Shown one piece after another: positions 61,000-64,000 of a stretch of 64,000 bases of DNA. The stretch's first letter is position 1; each line of letters begins with the position of its first letter. The notes under the pieces were generated by a model. That model was not told where the DNA came from, ran no database searches, and saw only the letters and a program-made list of their open reading frames with translations. The stretch is from Glossina fuscipes (Eukaryota > Arthropoda > Insecta > Diptera > Glossinidae). Where the stretch lies: the NCBI RefSeq assembly GCF_014805625.2, contig NW_023998433.1:4011465-4075464 (forward strand), given 5' to 3'. Made by a program: the position numbers and the translations under genes.

Positions 61000-63900
61000 T
61001 ATACATATATAGACGTATATATATATCAGTCATCAGATATTTATAGCTAGACATTAAAAATGCAATAACACTCTTCTAGAAAATAAAACATATTTTTTTA
61101 CTTTGTCGAGTATTCATGTATACACATACACGTTAACTTCCATGTTTGTCTGTCCGTCCATTCATCTAACATTCGATTTCTCAAAGTCGGGAAAACGTCA
61201 ACAATGCAATCTTCAAAACACCACGCAGTCGATAATAGATTTTTAATATTCTGACTGTGCGCGAACTTTAACAGCTTTATAGCTAAATTTCGCCAACGAC
61301 CTGATGAGTGAAAATAGAAGACATTAATAATGAGCCCATCGCCTTAAATAATTTTTAATATTTGTAGCCCTTTCAATAGATACACAGGCGAACGGACAAA
61401 TATATGATTCTGGGTATAAACGCTGACCTTAGATATGTACGCTCTGCGCGACCTTAGATAGTATTTCAATAATAAGCTTAAGACAGCCCCCCGGCACCGT
61501 ACAAATTCAGACCAAACTATAGCTTAAACACGACAATTTTCGTAAAGGATATTATTATTATCATTTTAACACTTTCTATCATAGAATATTGATTAATAAT
61601 ACCACTAAAATATATCAAGGAGTCTACGAAGTTCATATATATTTTTGATTAGGATAATATTAAATCACTGTCGACAGCGTTTTCTATCTGCCAATATTCT
61701 GTTTGTAAATAAAATAAACAATGAAGGTGAAAAGTTAAACATGATATTATTTCAGGTTCACCCTGTAAAAGTAGCCAAATGTGCCTAGAAATAAACCTAC
61801 TTGCCACAAGAAACAACAACTTCTAAATTAAGTTTTTAAGAGCTTAGCAAATATCGATCAAAAAATTACTGTCAGACTCATCTTAAATATTAGTTGCGAA
61901 AAGAGTTCCGATAATATGTTCCCTCATGTTCATATAAAAAAAGATTTGCTTTTTCATACCTATTTGCTTATGACGACTCAGACTTTTTTTTGAAGTGGGT
62001 ATAAACTTCCTTTTCTTTATATACGTTGCTGCAATTGCCGTAAATTGATAATGGCTTAGAAATTGTAAACGATTAAATGGGAAATTAAAATGATCACTTA
62101 TCCAAATTATGATACATAATTTAATAAAACGTTTTCCCAAAAACCTACGGTTGTTTCTTGTTGCTTATGAAAATGCTGTGTGCATTGAGCCAAAAGCTAT
62201 ATTCAATTTGCTTCATTATCCTATCTTTAAGATTGGAACAAGGAATAAGACTACATCATTTTTTTTAACAAAGAAGTTAGTGCTTTTTTCAAATTTCAAC
62301 TATTTTTCTTAATTCGTACGGCTTTCAAAATTTCAACAGTAAATGAAAAATGGAGTGTTTAAGTCGACTCAAGGATAATATGTAAAGAAAAACAGTTTAC
62401 GCAGTCCTTGTAAAGTAGTTTTGAGCGATCTAAGCGAAACTGAAAAATTATTCCTTTTCCCCGGTAGTAATCAGCTTACACTACTACTACTAAAAAAAAG
62501 TAAATAAACGAAACTGCAACCACACCGTGCTTTAATAATAGAGAATATTATTGTAAAAATATGCGATAAAGGTGAAAAATTAGATAAGAAGTTAAAAGCA
62601 ATTTATTTATAGAATTTGCTTAGAGCATAAAACAAGCAGCTAAAAGAATAAATTTAACAAAATTTCGTAGCAAAAATATATATTTGTTCAAAGATTACTT
62701 AAAATTAATTATAAAGACAACGGTAATAATAAAATAGAAACAAGCACTAGAAAAAATTAATTCAACTACAAGAGTGCATATGGTATTTTTTAGATAAACA
62801 AGGTTTTTTACGTGCATAAGTGGATAAGAAAAAAACTTACCTTCTTCATATCGTCACTGTCACCACAAATACAATTCAATAATTAAAGTATTCATTTACT
62901 TACTAAAGAAAATTTTTACATACACTTTTAATTGTAAATAAATACTAGTCGTTCTTGTTCTTTTGTCACCTTCCTGAAGAGGAATGATGAGATGCGCCAG
63001 AAGTAACAATGAAACGTACTCATTGCTCTTATGTATAACTTTGTTAAAAATATTTTTTAAATCTTATTTTAGTTAATTTATAATACACGATATTAGTTAA
63101 AATTACTTCTAATTACCAAGCCAATCAGATTAATTAAATCGAAAGAATTGCTTAGAAAACCATATGCGCTATTATTGTTTACTCATAAAAACGCTGATTC
63201 TCTTGCCTTTTGCTCGTTCTCTTTAAAAGTATTGCCATAACAAAGAAGACAAGAAAGACACTTTGAATACTAAAAACCCTACGATAACGGCTTTAGGGAA
63301 ACTATACCATACGTTGCAGAAAATATAAGTAAAAACCATTAAGATTTTTTCTAAATAACTTCACAAAATTTCCTGAGTAACATCTAAATTATATTTACGG
63401 CACACTCAATATTTTAGTATGTATTAAGCCTTTTTTTAGAGAGACACGATTAAATCGAAATGCCTTGCAATATTTGTGCACGATATTTCATTATAGGCGA
63501 TTGGCACTAATGAAAAATGTGAATCAAAACATATGGTTTTAGAATTAATAATAAAGAAATCAACATAAATATAAGCAGCAAACTCATGAAGAATAACAGG
63601 AATAACAGGAAGTTTATATATAAGTAAACAAATTTGTTTTTTGATTAATGATGAAGATTGTTTAGACATATGTAGGTATATATATTAGATATATTTTTGT
63701 GTATTAATTGATTCATAATTTGGAAACTACCATTTAACGGTCTCTAATAAAACAATTTGATGAATATATTCAAACATTAAAATAAATGGTCTTTATTGCT
63801 TGTTTTTTATTTCTTACAAATAATGCACGACGAAACCAAAATGGCAAATCACGTAATATAAAGAAAATGTACATTGGTGTAAGATAAACATAAATTATAT

Positions 63901-64000
63901 AAACAGTTCAAAATTGAAAATAAATTGCTTTTATTTCTCCGTGAGCGTTGTGTTCTATTTGCTTTATTTGTATGTATGTATGCAAATCCATATGGTTTGT
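61000..64000. other. no gene seen at right end
   Basis: AT-rich sequence with scattered short chance frames. It could be an intron of the gene whose last exon is at 59.7 kb, but no exon was recognised here. Confidence 0.55.

Overview
This 64 kb window looks like gene-poor, AT-rich chromosomal DNA from an insect, most likely a higher fly. The reasons are short 64-65 bp introns, a long C2H2 zinc-finger gene, a mariner transposon, jockey-type LINE remnants, a tRNA-derived SINE and very many AT, TG and ATAC microsatellites. A tephritid fruit fly would fit the style of the dispersed repeats, but nothing here proves the family. Nothing bacterial or viral was seen.

Only one gene can be read complete: a three-exon, 559-residue protein with eleven zinc fingers on the minus strand (58588-56780). 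About 1.1 kb upstream of it, on the same strand, lies what looks like the last coding exon of a neighbouring gene (59809-59659). Between 31.7 and 33.2 kb on the minus strand there are three exon-like segments with good splice signals. Two of them join in phase to give a helical, hydrophobic, HEAT-like protein end. Two further minus-strand segments (51.1 and 53.7 kb) may be upstream exons of the same gene. A few plus-strand segments (32.4, 53.3, 54.4 and 54.6 kb) also look like exons. These fragmentary calls rest on reading frame and splice sites only.

The rest is noncoding DNA and repeats. From left to right: a tRNA-Met-like stretch near 4.65 kb; a decayed jockey-clade LINE at 6.9-8.55 kb, with two more fragments of the same lineage at 22.1 and 29.5-30.3 kb, all on the plus strand; at least five copies of one dispersed repeat family (9.2, 9.7, 37.9, 40.5 and 51.4 kb); a roughly 950 bp element with about 75 bp imperfect inverted ends (30.47-31.41 kb) and a partial relative at 5.6 kb; an R1-like reverse transcriptase fossil at 33.6 kb; a SINE with an exact 12 bp target duplication at 42.4-42.6 kb; and a mariner element with inverted ends and an open transposase frame at 46.32-47.56 kb. 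The large spaces between hold microsatellites and homopolymers but no protein gene that I can support.
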